A model generated the notes under the pieces. It worked only from the letters and a program-made list of their open reading frames with translations. It was not told where the DNA came from and did no database searches. A stretch of 64,000 nt of DNA from Clostridiales bacterium (lineage in GTDB: Bacteria > Bacillota > Clostridia > Christensenellales > CAG-917). Both the position numbers and the translations under genes were made by a program. Numbering within the stretch: the first letter of the stretch is position 1; every line of letters starts with the position of its first letter. Where the stretch lies: assembly GCA_022009995.1 (NCBI GenBank), contig CP091734.1, positions 1-64,000 of the forward strand. The letters run 5' to 3'. Positions 9,990-19,031 of the stretch are shown piece by piece.

Positions 9990-10057
9990 TTCTCCACCTC
10001 TTCGTTTGAATTATATTATGGCACGATAAATAAACTTAAAACACAGCGGCTTTGCTT

Positions 10058-10086
10058 AAAAAAAGTACGGCTTTGACACCGTACTT
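10058..10086 (-). terminator. Terminator of gdhA
   Basis: AAGTACGG / CCGTACTT stem at 10063-10086 with an 8-base loop, followed on the minus strand by a T-run (A's at 10058-10062), nine bases after the gdhA stop. Confidence 0.87.
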
Positions 10087-10094
10087 TTTGTATG

Positions 10095-11338
10095 TTAACC
10101 GCGAAGTTTCTTTGCGGTAACCAGCCTGTTAAGCGCAACGATATAAGCCGCTACGCGGAAAGTACAGTCGTATTTTTCACGGGCGTCGAACACGTCGTTG
10201 AACGCGCCGACAATCTGGCGTTTGAGTTTTGCGTTGACGTCGTCCTCTTCCCAATAAAAGTTTTGCAGGTTTTGCACCCATTCGAAGTAACTGACGATGA
10301 CGCCGCCGCTGTTGCTGAGAATATCGGGAAGGACTTTGACGCCTTTTTTGTTAAGGATTTCGTCCGCTTCTACAGAGGTCGGTCCGTTTGCCGCTTCGAT
10401 AACGATTTTCGCCTTGATTCTGTCGGCGTTTTCAGCGGTGATCTGGTTTTCGAGTGCGGCGGGAATAAGGATGTCGCAGGGGAGTTCCAGAAGTTCCGCA
10501 TTCGTGATTCTCTTGCAGTCGCCGGTGTAGCCGTCAAGAAGGTTCTTGCCGCTGTCGAGATATTTGTAAATTCCGAAATGTCAAGACCGTTTTCGTTGTA
10601 AATCGCGCAGCTTACGTCGGATACGGCGATAATCTTTGCGCCCTCTTCAGCAAGAAGTTTCGCGCTGATGCTGCCGACGTTGCCCATGCCCTGGATTACG
10701 ATTTTACAATCTTCGGGTTTCATATTATATTTCTTCATCATTTCAAGGGTGACGAAACATACGCCGCGTCCGGTCGCTTCGTTTCTGCCCTTCGAACCGC
10801 CGATTTCAATCGACTTGCCGGTAACGATGCCGTAAACGCTTTCGCCCTTCAACTTGCTGTATTCGTCAACCATCCAGTCCATCGTTTGGGCGTTGGTGCC
10901 TACGTCGGGAGCGGGAATGTCGGTGTTGGGAGAAATGATTGCCGAGATTTTGTCAATGTAAGTGCGGGTAAGACGTTCCAGCTCGCCCTTGCTCATTTCG
11001 CGAGGACGGCATACGATACCGCCTTTGCCGCCGCCGTAAGGAATTGCCGCAACCGCGCACTTGAAAGTCATCCACGCGGAAAGAGCGCGCACTTCGTCGA
11101 CGTTGACGTTCTGATGATATCTGACGCCGCCTTTCGCAGGTCCGCGGAGCGTGCTGTGCTGTATGCGGAAACCTTCGAAAACCTTCAAAGAACCGTCGTC
11201 CATACGTACGGGAAGCGCGACTTTCAGTTCACGTTCGGGATACTTGAAAGTGAGATAATCTTCCTCGCTTATGCCCATGACGCCGGCTGCCTTGTCCATA
11301 ACGGCAACGAAATTATCAAAAGGATTATATTTTGTCAT
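10095..11338 (-). CDS. gdhA: Glutamate dehydrogenase
   Basis: Interconverts glutamate with 2-oxoglutarate and ammonia; the anaerobic hexameric small-subunit type, about 414 residues. Visible motifs: [20 protein letters not shown] (substrate binding), [15 protein letters not shown] with the catalytic Lys, IPAPDVGTN, and the Rossmann motif IQGMGNVGS. The C-terminus reads [21 protein letters not shown]. The frame breaks once near 10570, after the Rossmann core. Start ATG at 11336-11338 behind a strong promoter. A monocistronic unit flanked by terminators. Cofactor preference (NAD or NADP) was not assigned. Confidence 0.93.
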
Positions 11339-11379
11339 AATTTTTCCTCCAAAAGAAAAAGATTTCTTGTCTAAAATAA

Positions 11380-11408
11380 ATTATAAGCGACGTAGCCTAT
11401 AAATGCAA
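11380..11408 (-). promoter_or_regulatory. gdhA promoter
   Basis: On the minus strand TTGCAT - 17 bases - TATAAT, a near-consensus sigma-A promoter about 45 bases upstream of the gdhA start. Confidence 0.78.
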
Positions 11409-11420
11409 CTATTTTTTTGC

Positions 11421-11442
11421 AAAAAATTGTACCGAAGTACAA
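11421..11442 (-). terminator. UUCG-loop terminator upstream of gdhA
   Basis: TTGTAC-TTCG-GTACAA read on the minus strand, followed by a T6 run. It lies behind the HAD gene's own terminator, so it is a second barrier to read-through into gdhA. Confidence 0.7.
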
Positions 11443-11501
11443 AAAGATACTCTTGTGTATTTTGATTTGATTTTCAAAGTTATTTTCACGCCGAAAAACC
11501 T

Positions 11502-11528
11502 GAAAAATCCGCCCGGAATCGGACGGAT
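11502..11528 (-). terminator. Terminator of the AKR-HAD operon
   Basis: On the minus strand ATCCGTCCG / CGGGCGGAT (one G-T pair) with a 4-base loop and a T-run, directly after the HAD stop codon. Confidence 0.75.
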
Positions 11529-11532
11529 ATCG

Positions 11533-12180
11533 TCATTTTTCAAAGTATTTCAGCATTTCGTCCGCATTGTCGAATACGGGTGCTCCCGTTTTTTCAAGGG
11601 CAGCTCTTGCGCTGTGTCCGCGCGCAATCGTGACGGCGTCAATGCCCATCGCGCGCGCCACTTCGACGTCGTGCGTCGTGTCGCCGACCATTACCGCCCT
11701 TTCAAGGTTGAGTTCGGGGTGGTTTTTCAGCCATCTTTTCGCAATGTCCGCTTTGCCCGCGGCATAGATATCGTCGTTTGCGATTATGTCGTCGAAAAAT
11801 TTTAGCGCGTCGATTTCGTCAAGCCACCTTATAAGGTCGTTTTTTTCGGACGCGGTCAACATTATTTGTTTTATCCCGTCGCGCTTAAACGTACAAAGTA
11901 CGTTTAATATGTCGGGAAAAATCTTTGCCCTGCGACAATTCACGTCGTACCGCGCAATGTATTTGTGCGCCAGAACGTCAAAAGGCACTTCGTCGAAATC
12001 GAACCCGGCGTCCCTGTAATAATCGATGATGGGAAAACGGAAAACTTTGTGATACTCGGCGCGCGCGGAAAACGGCTTCTTCCCGTATTCTTTCAGAAGC
12101 GAATTTACCGTTTCCATGCAGATTTCGACGTCGTCGATAATAGTGCCGTTCCAATCCCAAAAAATAACGTCGTATTTCAT
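11533..12180 (-). CDS. HAD-family phosphatase, phosphoglycolate phosphatase-like
   Basis: A 215-residue HAD hydrolase. Motif I is DWNGT at residues 9-13, where the nucleophile Asp is followed by WNGT instead of the common DxDGT, a pattern seen in some phosphoglycolate-phosphatase-like members. Motif II is MLTAS, and motif IV is MVGDTTHDVEVARAMG. An alpha-helical cap lies between motifs I and II. It is 30 bases downstream of the aldo/keto reductase and probably cotranscribed. Likely a small phosphomonoester phosphatase; the substrate is unknown. It is intact. Confidence 0.82.
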   Translation of the reverse strand: MKYDVIFWDWNGTIIDDVEICMETVNSLLKEYGKKPFSARAEYHKVFRFPIIDYYRDAGFDFDEVPFDVLAHKYIARYDVNCRRAKIFPDILNVLCTFKRDGIKQIMLTASEKNDLIRWLDEIDALKFFDDIIANDDIYAAGKADIAKRWLKNHPELNLERAVMVGDTTHDVEVARAMGIDAVTIARGHSARAALEKTGAPVFDNADEMLKYFEK

Positions 12181-12210
12181 AAAGTAAACAATATGCTGTA
12201 AAACTATTTA

Positions 12211-13050
12211 TCAGAAATTGCAGCTGTCGGGGTGACTGCCAAGCCTGCCGACTTCGGTGATGCCGTCCAGAAGTTCCACGTCGCGCGCGGACAGCGTAAA
12301 GTCAAAAACGTCAAAGTTTTCCTCGATTCTCGACGGGGTTACCGATTTCGGAAGGGGTATCACGCCCTTTTCCATACACCAGCGGATAAGAACTTGCGCC
12401 GGGGTTTTTCCGTGGCGCGCCGCAACTTCTTTCACGACGGGAATCTCAAACGCTTTGCCCTTTGCAATGGGTGCCCACGCCTCAACCGCGATGTTTTTCG
12501 CTTTGCAGTAATCGACAACGCTCGTTTCGGGGTAACCGACGTGGATTTCGATTTGGTCGACCATCGGCGCGACGTTGCAGTTATCCAGTAAATATTCAAG
12601 GTGTCTTTCCTGAAAATTGCTGACGCCGATGCATCTTATCGCCTTTTCGTCGTAAAGTCTTTCAAAGGCTTTCCAGGTTTCTTTCACCGTTTTTTGCCAG
12701 TCATCGCGGTGAGCAAGCGGTATCGGCCAATGGATAAGGTATAAATCGAGATAATCGAGCCCCAGATTTTTCATCGACTTTTCAAAAGCGCGCAAGGCGT
12801 TGTCGTATCCGTGATCGTCGTTCCAGAGTTTTGTCGTGATAAAAATGTCATTGCGACAGACTTTGCTGTCAATTATCCCGTCTTTGACACTTTCTTCGTT
12901 GCCGTAAAATGCGGCTGTATCGATAAGACGATAACCTGTTTCAACGGCTTTTCTCACGCCGTCCACGCAGACTTCCCCCGCAGGGGTTTTGTATGTGCCG
13001 TAACCTATCGACGGGATTTTCACGCCGTTTGAAAGAGTTTTGTAATCCAT
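12211..13050 (-). CDS. Aldo/keto reductase
   Basis: An NADPH-dependent (alpha/beta)8 oxidoreductase, 279 residues, close in type to 2,5-diketo-D-gluconate reductases. Catalytic residues are visible: Asp in LIDTAAFYGNE with Tyr, Lys in TTKLW, and His in LYLIHWPIP. The C-terminal coenzyme loop is IPLPKSVTPSRIEENFDVFDF. It is intact. It follows the SAM-riboswitch-controlled small ORF at a distance of 132 bases that contains a long inverted repeat, and precedes a HAD phosphatase. The substrate is unknown. Confidence 0.9.
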   Translation of the reverse strand: MDYKTLSNGVKIPSIGYGTYKTPAGEVCVDGVRKAVETGYRLIDTAAFYGNEESVKDGIIDSKVCRNDIFITTKLWNDDHGYDNALRAFEKSMKNLGLDYLDLYLIHWPIPLAHRDDWQKTVKETWKAFERLYDEKAIRCIGVSNFQERHLEYLLDNCNVAPMVDQIEIHVGYPETSVVDYCKAKNIAVEAWAPIAKGKAFEIPVVKEVAARHGKTPAQVLIRWCMEKGVIPLPKSVTPSRIEENFDVFDFTLSARDVELLDGITEVGRLGSHPDSCNF

Positions 13051-13075
13051 TTTTCACCTCGTGTGCAAACTTGCA

Positions 13076-13133
13076 TGCCAGACAAGATTAAAACGAACCG
13101 TGGTCTGACGGCGAATTTTAATCTTGTTTGGCA
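13076..13133. repeat. 18-base inverted repeat upstream of the aldo/keto reductase
   Basis: Arms TGCCAGACAAGATTAAAA (13076-13093) and TTTTAATCTTGTTTGGCA (13116-13133) match at 17 of 18 positions across a 22-base loop. There is no T-run on either side, so a simple terminator is unlikely. It could be a regulator's operator or a processed RNA hairpin. Confidence 0.75.
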
Positions 13134-13182
13134 TACCTATTTTACAATATGTTTACGCTTTTTTCAATCACTTTTTGATAAA

Positions 13183-13458
13183 TTAACTCTTATTTGCGCC
13201 TCGTCCGTATTTGATGATGGTCATAAACCTTGCTTTTTCGATTCCGTCTTCCGTTTCAAAGAAATCGTTAAGTTCAACAGTATATACGCCGTCCTTTTCC
13301 GCCGCGTTTTCAAATGCGAAATCGCAATAACTTTTCGCTTTTTCGTAGTCCGAAAAGATTTTCAGCACCTTTTCATCGTTATCGGACGTGAAAATCACGC
13401 CGAACGCTCGTTTTGCCCCGTCGGGGGTGTTGCCCAATAAATACTCAAAATACGTCAT
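13183..13458 (-). CDS. Small protein of unknown function under SAM-riboswitch control
   Basis: I do not recognise this 91-residue protein. It starts MTYFEYLLGNTPDGAKRAFG and has a mixed alpha/beta look (VIFTSDNDEKVLKIFSDYEK, then YTVELNDFFETEDG), with no signal peptide or membrane segment and only one Cys. The ATG at 13456-13458 is preceded by AGGAG at good spacing. An upstream extension in frame would run back into the terminator hairpin, so it was rejected. It is the first gene after a SAM-I riboswitch and terminator, which suggests a role tied to methionine, SAM or sulfur supply. The aldo/keto reductase and HAD genes may belong to the same transcript. Confidence 0.7.
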   Translation of the reverse strand: MTYFEYLLGNTPDGAKRAFGVIFTSDNDEKVLKIFSDYEKAKSYCDFAFENAAEKDGVYTVELNDFFETEDGIEKARFMTIIKYGRGANKS

Positions 13459-13497
13459 AAAAAATACGCTCCTATTGTTTTTCCATAAGAGCGCAAG

Positions 13498-13523
13498 AAA
13501 AAATCCCATCGTCCGACGGGATT
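13498..13523 (-). terminator. Riboswitch terminator (expression platform)
   Basis: Read on the minus strand, AATCCCGTC / GATGGGATT form a 9-pair stem with a GGAC loop followed by T6. It stands between the SAM aptamer and the small ORF, the usual 'off' structure of an S-box. Confidence 0.85.
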
Positions 13524-13540
13524 TCATAAAGTACGATTTT

Positions 13541-13630
13541 ATTCACCCATCGATCAAGCTTTGGCACCTTGCTTTGCAGGTTGCCGTGTGGTCAACGGGC
13601 TTGTCCCTCGCACACTCTTTATGGTAATTT
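13541..13630 (-). ncRNA. SAM-I (S-box) riboswitch
   Basis: On the minus strand the conserved S-box blocks occur in order: GAGGGAC (13603-13609), GCCC, then CGGCAACC (13579-13586), GGTGCCAA (13561-13568), and a GAT...GGGTGA 3' side that can pair with ATTACCAT at the 5' side to form P1. In the family, SAM binding stabilises P1 and favours the terminator seen just downstream, shutting off the gene when SAM is plentiful. The next gene is an unknown 91-residue protein and not one of the usual methionine or cysteine genes. Confidence 0.85.
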
Positions 13631-13668
13631 CATATTACGTCAAAATTCTTTTGTTGTCAATCTAAATT

Positions 13669-14889
13669 TCAAAGTTTTTCGGGATATTTTTCAAGGATAT
13701 AATCCATATCTTTGTCGCCGCGTCCCGAAAGATTGACAAGTATGCTGCCGGTACCCATCTCTTTTGCGAGTTTCATGGCGTAAGCGACGGCGTGCGAACT
13801 TTCAAGCGCGGGGATTATCCCTTCAAGCCGCGACAATTTGAAAAACGCGTCCACCGCTTCTTCGTCGTCGGCGGTTTTGTACTCAACCCGTCCCAAGTCC
13901 CTTAAAAACGCGTGTTCGGGGCCGGCGGACGGATAATCGAGCCCGCTTGCAATGGAATATACCGGCGCGGGATTGCCGTTTTCGTCTTTCAGCATAATGC
14001 TGTTGAATCCGTGCATTATGCCTTCTTCGCCGTACGTCAGGCTTGCCGCGTTGTCGCCGATGTTTTTGCCTCTGCCCATAGGTTCGACGCCGATAAGCCT
14101 TACGGGATCGTTCAGAAACGCGTCGAACATACCGATGCTGTTACTGCCGCCGCCGACGCAGGCGCATACGACGTCGGGAAGTTCGCCCGTCATCGCGATA
14201 AATTGTTCCCTTGCCTCCTGACCTACGACAAGCTGGAAATCCCTGACCATCATGGGAAACGGATGCGGTCCAAGCGCGCTGCCGATGCAATAAATCGCGT
14301 CATCGTATTCGTGAAGATACGCTTCAAACGCCGCGTCGACCGCTTCTTTCAGCGTTTTCATCCCTTTCGTAACCGTTATCACGTTTGCGCCCAGAACTTT
14401 CATACGAGCAACGTTCGGCGCCTGTTTTTTCACGTCGACTTCGCCCATATAAATGTCGCATTTCAGCCCGAAATACGCCGCAGCCGTCGCAAGAGCGACG
14501 CCGTGTTGTCCCGCGCCCGTTTCGGCAATGAGTTTTTTCTTTCCCATAAACGACGCAAGCAGCCCTTCGCCCATACAGTGGTTGAGTTTATGCGCGCCCG
14601 TATGGTTCAGATCTTCGCGCTTTAAGTATATCTGGCACTTGCCGACGCTTTTCGACAGCCTGTCGCAGTGATAAACCGGCGTAGGTCTGCCCTGAAATTC
14701 CTTGCGGATACGACGAAGTTCCTGAATAAACTTCGACGACTTGCAAATGGTCTGATACGCGTCGTTGATTTCGTTGAACGCAGGCACGAGTTCGTCGGGA
14801 AGATACGCCCCGCCGTAACGCCCGAAGTATCCGTTTTTATCGGGATATTGTTTCAAAAATGTTGCAAAATTTACGTTGTTGTTTTCCAT
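13669..14889 (-). CDS. trpB: Tryptophan synthase beta chain
   Basis: Condenses indole with serine to tryptophan using PLP. About 406 residues, of the classical TrpB1 type. Visible motifs: [18 protein letters not shown] at the N-terminus, [13 protein letters not shown], the PLP lysine in [33 protein letters not shown], and the phosphate-binding [15 protein letters not shown]. The start at 14887-14889 was chosen because a GGAGG lies just upstream; a TTG-initiated extension covers the leader terminator and is not credible. No trpA or other trp genes are next to it, so it may salvage indole or pair with a distant TrpA. An attenuator-like leader precedes it. Confidence 0.93.
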   Translation of the reverse strand: MENNNVNFATFLKQYPDKNGYFGRYGGAYLPDELVPAFNEINDAYQTICKSSKFIQELRRIRKEFQGRPTPVYHCDRLSKSVGKCQIYLKREDLNHTGAHKLNHCMGEGLLASFMGKKKLIAETGAGQHGVALATAAAYFGLKCDIYMGEVDVKKQAPNVARMKVLGANVITVTKGMKTLKEAVDAAFEAYLHEYDDAIYCIGSALGPHPFPMMVRDFQLVVGQEAREQFIAMTGELPDVVCACVGGGSNSIGMFDAFLNDPVRLIGVEPMGRGKNIGDNAASLTYGEEGIMHGFNSIMLKDENGNPAPVYSIASGLDYPSAGPEHAFLRDLGRVEYKTADDEEAVDAFFKLSRLEGIIPALESSHAVAYAMKLAKEMGTGSILVNLSGRGDKDMDYILEKYPEKL

Positions 14890-15047
14890 AATAAGACCTC
14901 CGAATTTGAATTTTTGTGAATTTTTGGCATAAAAAAGCCCGCTTGCAGGCAAACGGTACTATTCCGCCATCGGAAGTCCAAAAAATATACGGAAAATACG
15001 TCGGCAACCGCCGACAATATCGTCGTTTTCATACTGACTACTCTCAT
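14871..15047 (-). other. Possible trpB leader peptide ORF
   Basis: A 58-codon ORF starts with ATG at 15045-15047 (a second ATG at 15030-15032), runs through the terminator stem and overlaps the trpB start. One Trp codon (TGG, within LDFRWRNS) lies about 12 bases before the terminator stem and another after it. Its Shine-Dalgarno is weak. It may be a coding leader for attenuation; there are no tandem Trp codons as in the enteric trp leader. Confidence 0.35.
14931..14956 (-). terminator. Attenuator-like terminator before trpB
   Basis: On the minus strand CCGTTTG-CCTG-CAAGCGG (14939-14956) forms a 7-pair stem, then GC and T6. It lies within the transcript leader, about 40 bases before the trpB ATG. 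Two further hairpins precede it (GTCGGC/GCCGAC and TTCCG/CGGAA). Confidence 0.72.
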
Positions 15048-15083
15048 CTTTTCTAAACTAATCTAACGTCTTTCGACGATTCT

Positions 15084-15112
15084 ATGCTAATACAAAATAT
15101 TCAGATTGTCAA
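15084..15112 (-). promoter_or_regulatory. trpB promoter
   Basis: TTGACA - 17 bases - TAGCAT on the minus strand. It gives a leader of roughly 185 bases before trpB. Confidence 0.7.
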
Positions 15113-15178
15113 CGATTTCGTTCATACTTTATCACAATAAAGTTTTTTCGCCGCAAAATACACAATTTATAAGTTATA

Positions 15179-15198
15179 TTATCCTTTATATAAGGTAA
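15179..15198. promoter_or_regulatory. Palindrome upstream of the ABC exporter
   Basis: TTATCCTTTATATAAGGTAA is a near-palindrome (TTATCCTT / AAGG-TAA), and its half ATCCTTTA recurs at 15201-15208. It lies about 70 bases before the exporter start. This could be a MarR- or GntR-type operator; that is inference only. Confidence 0.35.
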
Positions 15199-15264
15199 AT
15201 ATCCTTTAATGAGTTTACGGCGGCAACGTTTTATGATAAAATGCCATTAAATAACAGGTACTTT

Positions 15265-17006
15265 ATGTTCAAACTTGCAAAATACTTAAAAGGATACCGC
15301 GCAAAAACGATAATCGGCCCGTTTTTCAAACTTTTCGAGGCCTTTTTCGAACTTATCACGCCGCTTGTCGTGGCGTGGGTTATCGACACGGCGATTCCGC
15401 GCGGAAGATCGGGTGATTTTTCGGGACTGTGGATCGGCGGCGGCATAATACTTGCCCTTGGCGTGCTCGGGCTTGCTTTTACGATTACGGCGCAATTTTT
15501 CGCAAGCCGCGCGTCCGCAGGATTCGGCACGAATCTTCGCCGCGAGTTATATCACCATATCAACACTTTTTCTTACGCGGAACTTGATAAATTCTCCACA
15601 ACGTCGCTTATCACAAGGCTCACGTCGGACGTGAATCAGGCGCAACAGGCGGTTGCGATGTTCATTCGCCTTATTTTGCGCGCGCCTTTCATATCTGTCG
15701 GCGCAATCGTGATGGCGATGATAATCGACCTGAAAATATCGCTTATTTTCGTTGTTTCCGCGCTTGTTATCGGCGGGGCTTTGTGGCTTATCATGGCGCT
15801 GACGATGCCCGGATACAAACGGGTGCAGGAAAAACTTGACGAAGTTACAAGGCTCACGAAAGAAAACCTTTCGGCGCGCGAGTAGTACGCGCGTTTGACG
15901 CGGAAACCCGTGAAATATCTGCTTTCGACGCCGCGGCGGACGTATTGTCCAAAACGTCGATTAAAGTCAGTTCCCTTTCCGCCCTTCTCAACCCGTTGAC
16001 CTACGCCGTATTGAATATCGGCGTCATCGTGCTTTTGTATTTCGGCGGGGTGTCCGTAAACGCCGGCAAACTCACGCAAGGCGAGATAATCGCGCTTGTC
16101 AACTATATGACGCAGATTCTGACCGCAATGATCGTGTTTGCAAACCTTCTCGTTACGTTTACGAAAGCGTCCGCATCGGCTGCGCGTATCAACGAAGTTT
16201 TCGACGTCACTACCTCGATGGAAGAAGGAAGCGGCGCGTCACCCGACCTTGACGCAAACGCCATCGAATTAAACGACGTTACTTTCACTTATTCGGGCAG
16301 CAGCGCGCCGTCTTTGTCTGACGTCAACCTTAAAATCGAAAAGGGTATGAGCGTCGGGATACTGGGCGGCACCGGCAGCGGCAAAACAACGCTCGTCAGC
16401 CTTATAACAAGGCTTTACGACGTGAACGTCGGCGAGGTGAAAATCTTCGGACACAACGTGAAAGACTATTCGAGCGACGAACTTTATTCACTGTTCGGAG
16501 TCGCGCCGCAAAAAGCCGTCCTGTTTGAAGGCACCGTGCGCGACAATATCCGCTGGGGAAAGGAGGACGCCACCGACGAGGAAATCGAAAAAGCCCTTGT
16601 CGTTTCACAGTCCAAAGAGTTTGTCGATAACTTAAAAGACGGGCTCGACACAATGATAAATCAAGGCGGCAAGAACCTTTCGGGCGGTCAGCGACAACGC
16701 CTGACCATTGCCCGTGCCCTTGTCTCCAACCCGAAAATACTTATACTTGACGACAGTTCCAGCGCGCTCGACTTCGCAACCGACGCAAAACTTCGGAAAG
16801 CGTTGAACGAACTCAAAAAAAGCGAAAAACTCACGTCGGTCACCGTGTCACAACGCGCGACGAGCATCAAATATTCCGACCTTATCATCGTTATGGACGA
16901 CGGGAAAATCGTCGGCCTCGGCACGCACGACGACTTAATTTCTTCGTGCGACGTTTACCGCGAAATTTGTCTTTCGCAAAACAAGGGGGACGACGAAAAT
17001 GAGTAA
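15265..17006 (+). CDS. ABC exporter half-transporter, degenerate ATPase site subunit
   Basis: First half of a heterodimeric type IV (multidrug-type) ABC exporter: an N-terminal six-helix transmembrane domain, then an ATPase with Walker A LGGTGSGKTTLV, Q-loop FGVAPQKAVLF, signature LSGGQRQRL and Walker B ILILDDSSSALD. The residue after Walker B is Asp, not the catalytic Glu, and the switch His is replaced by Gln (VTVSQRATS), so its own ATP site should be non-hydrolysing. Start chosen at MFKLAKYLKG; a longer start at 15241 is possible. The frame breaks once near 15880, where one G of GGGC appears missing. It overlaps the partner gene by 8 bases. Confidence 0.9.
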
Positions 17007-18771
17007 AGTCAGGAATAAAAAAACCAGTTTCAAAGCAATCGGAAAACTTTTGCGCTTTGCAAAACCGTACGTTCCCGCAATTTTACTTGCCCTGTTCTTC
17101 TCGATTCTGCAAATCGTCGCGACGCTTTTCGCGCCCGTGATCATCGGCAAAACCGTGGACTTCATCATCGGAAAAGACAACGTCGATTTTTCGGTCATCA
17201 CAAAAAACGCAGGGATACTTGCGGGGCTTATCGCCGCGGTATTGCTGTTCCAATATCTCAGTTCTTTGTGCATAAACTTCGCGTCGTTCAGAACGATAAG
17301 GGATCTTCGCCGCGAAGCGTTCAAAAAACTTAACGTCGTACCCCTTTCGTATATCGACAGCAATTCGCACGGCGACCTTATGTCGCGCGTCGGAAACGAC
17401 GTCGACCAGATTTCGGACGGGCTTATTCAGGGATTTTCGCAGTTGTTCGGCGGGATCGTCACGATTGTCGGCACGCTTGTATTTATGCTGACGTATAACT
17501 GGCTTATCGCGGTTATCGTCGTCGTGCTTACGCCGATTTCCCTTTTCGTCGCGTACTTCATCGCAAAGGCTGCCACGACACGTTCGCAAAACAAGCCGAA
17601 AAACGCGGCGAACTTTCGGGGCTTGTCACCGAAATGACGTCGAATCAGCGCGTCGTAAAACTTTTCGGATATGAAAAACGCGCGGAAGAAAGGTTCGCCG
17701 TCATAAATCAAGAGCTTAAAATCTCGGGACAAAACGCGGCTTTCTTCTCGGCATTGGTCAACCCCTCCACCCGCTTCGTCAACAACGTGATTTACGCCGT
17801 CGTATGTATTCTCGGTGCGTGGCTCGTGATACGCGGACAAGGTATTCTCGGTATGGGCGCGTTCACCGTCGGCGGGCTTTCGTGCGTGCTGTCTTATGCA
17901 ATTCAGTACACGAAACCTTTCAACGAAATAACGGGCGTCGTTACCGAACTGCAAACGGCAACCGCCGCCGCAGACCGCGTTTTCAACCTGCTTGAAACGG
18001 AAAATCAATCGCCCGACGAAGGATTCCCCGACCTTGAAAACGTCAAAGGCAATATCGAAATCGACAACGTTTACTTCTCTTACGTCAAATCCAACCCGCT
18101 TATTCAGGGCTTTTCCCTTTCCGTGAAAAACGGCAAGCGCGTCGCAATCGTCGGGCCCACGGGTTGCGGCAAAACCACCCTTATCAACCTGCTTATGCGC
18201 TTTTACGATCCCGACAGCGGCACGATATCCGTGGACGGCAAAAACGTGAAAGAAGTCACCAGACGGTCGCTCCGCTTAAACTACGGCATGGTGTTGCAGG
18301 ACACCTGGCTTAAACACGGCACCGTCAGGGAAAACATCGCCTACGGCCGTCCCGACGCAACCGACGAGGAAATTATCGCCGCAGCAAAAGCCGCACATAT
18401 CCACAACTTTATCATGCACCTTGAAAACGGCTACGACACCGTGCTCGGCGACGACGGCGGAAACGTATCGCAAGGTCAGAAGCAGCTTTTGTGTATCGCC
18501 CGCGTCATGCTCACTCACCCGCCCATGCTCATTCTGGACGAGGCAACGTCGTCAATCGACACCCGTACTGAACTGAAAATCCAGCAGGCTTTCGAGATGC
18601 TGATGAAAGGCAAAACTTCGTTTATCGTGGCGCACCGACTTTCGACAATCAAACGCCGACCTTATCCTTGTAATGAACAAAGGCAACGTCATCGAAAAAG
18701 GCACTCACGACGAACTTATCGAAAAACACGGGTTTTATTACAACCTTTATAACTCCCAATTCGAGCATTGA
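16999..18771 (+). CDS. ABC exporter half-transporter, catalytic subunit
   Basis: Partner of the preceding gene. A six-helix transmembrane domain followed by an ATPase with Walker A VGPTGCGKTTLI, Q-loop MVLQDTWLKHGT, Walker B LILDEATSSID with catalytic Glu, and switch VAHRLS with His. Its signature is the variant VSQGQKQLL instead of LSGGQ. Together the two halves give one canonical and one degenerate ATP site, the layout of BmrCD, LmrCD and TM287/288. The frame breaks near 17590 and 18650; the true C-terminus reads HGFYYNLYNSQFEH with its stop at 18769-18771. The substrate is unknown; drugs, peptides or lipids are the usual cargo. Confidence 0.9.
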
Positions 18772-18802
18772 TTTGCAAAAACCGCATAAAAAACCACACA
18801 AA

Positions 18803-18831
18803 AACCCCCGGATAAATCGGGGGTTATTTTT
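18803..18831 (+). terminator. Terminator of the ABC exporter operon
   Basis: AACCCCCG / CGGGGGTT stem (18803-18825) with a 7-base loop, followed by ATTTTT. Confidence 0.88.
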
Positions 18832-18833
18832 AT

Positions 18834-19025
18834 AAGGTATCCCTTCCGGGAGATTGCCACGCTACGCTCGCAATGACAGAGTACTTCGTACGGAATGAAA
18901 CAAGCGTTTGTTTGCAGGAAAGAGATAGTAAAATTTACGTAAACGCTTTACGCTATTCCGTGCAACGCACTTTATGTCATTCTGAGGAGCAAAGCGACGT
19001 GAGAATCTCCCGGAAGGGTTACCTT
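18834..19025. mobile_element. MITE-like element with 22-base terminal inverted repeats
   Basis: AAGGTATCCCTTCCGGGAGATT (18834-18855) and its inverted copy at 19004-19025 match at 21 of 22 positions and bracket a 192-base segment without an ORF. Internal parts also mirror each other (AATGACA near the left, TGTCATT near the right). It fits a non-autonomous miniature element or a repeat family dispersed in the genome. It sits directly at the 3' end of the MATE gene. No clear target duplication was identified. Confidence 0.65.
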
Positions 19026-19031
19026 GTTATG

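Noticed and set aside
13459..13527. N-terminal extension (MKSRRTMGFFLALLWK) of the riboswitch-controlled protein
   Set aside because: It looks like a signal peptide, but it overlaps the riboswitch terminator hairpin; the ATG at 13456-13458 has AGGAG.
14890..14952. N-terminal extension of TrpB from a TTG codon
   Set aside because: It would translate through the attenuator terminator and lacks a Shine-Dalgarno; the ATG at 14887-14889 has GGAGG.
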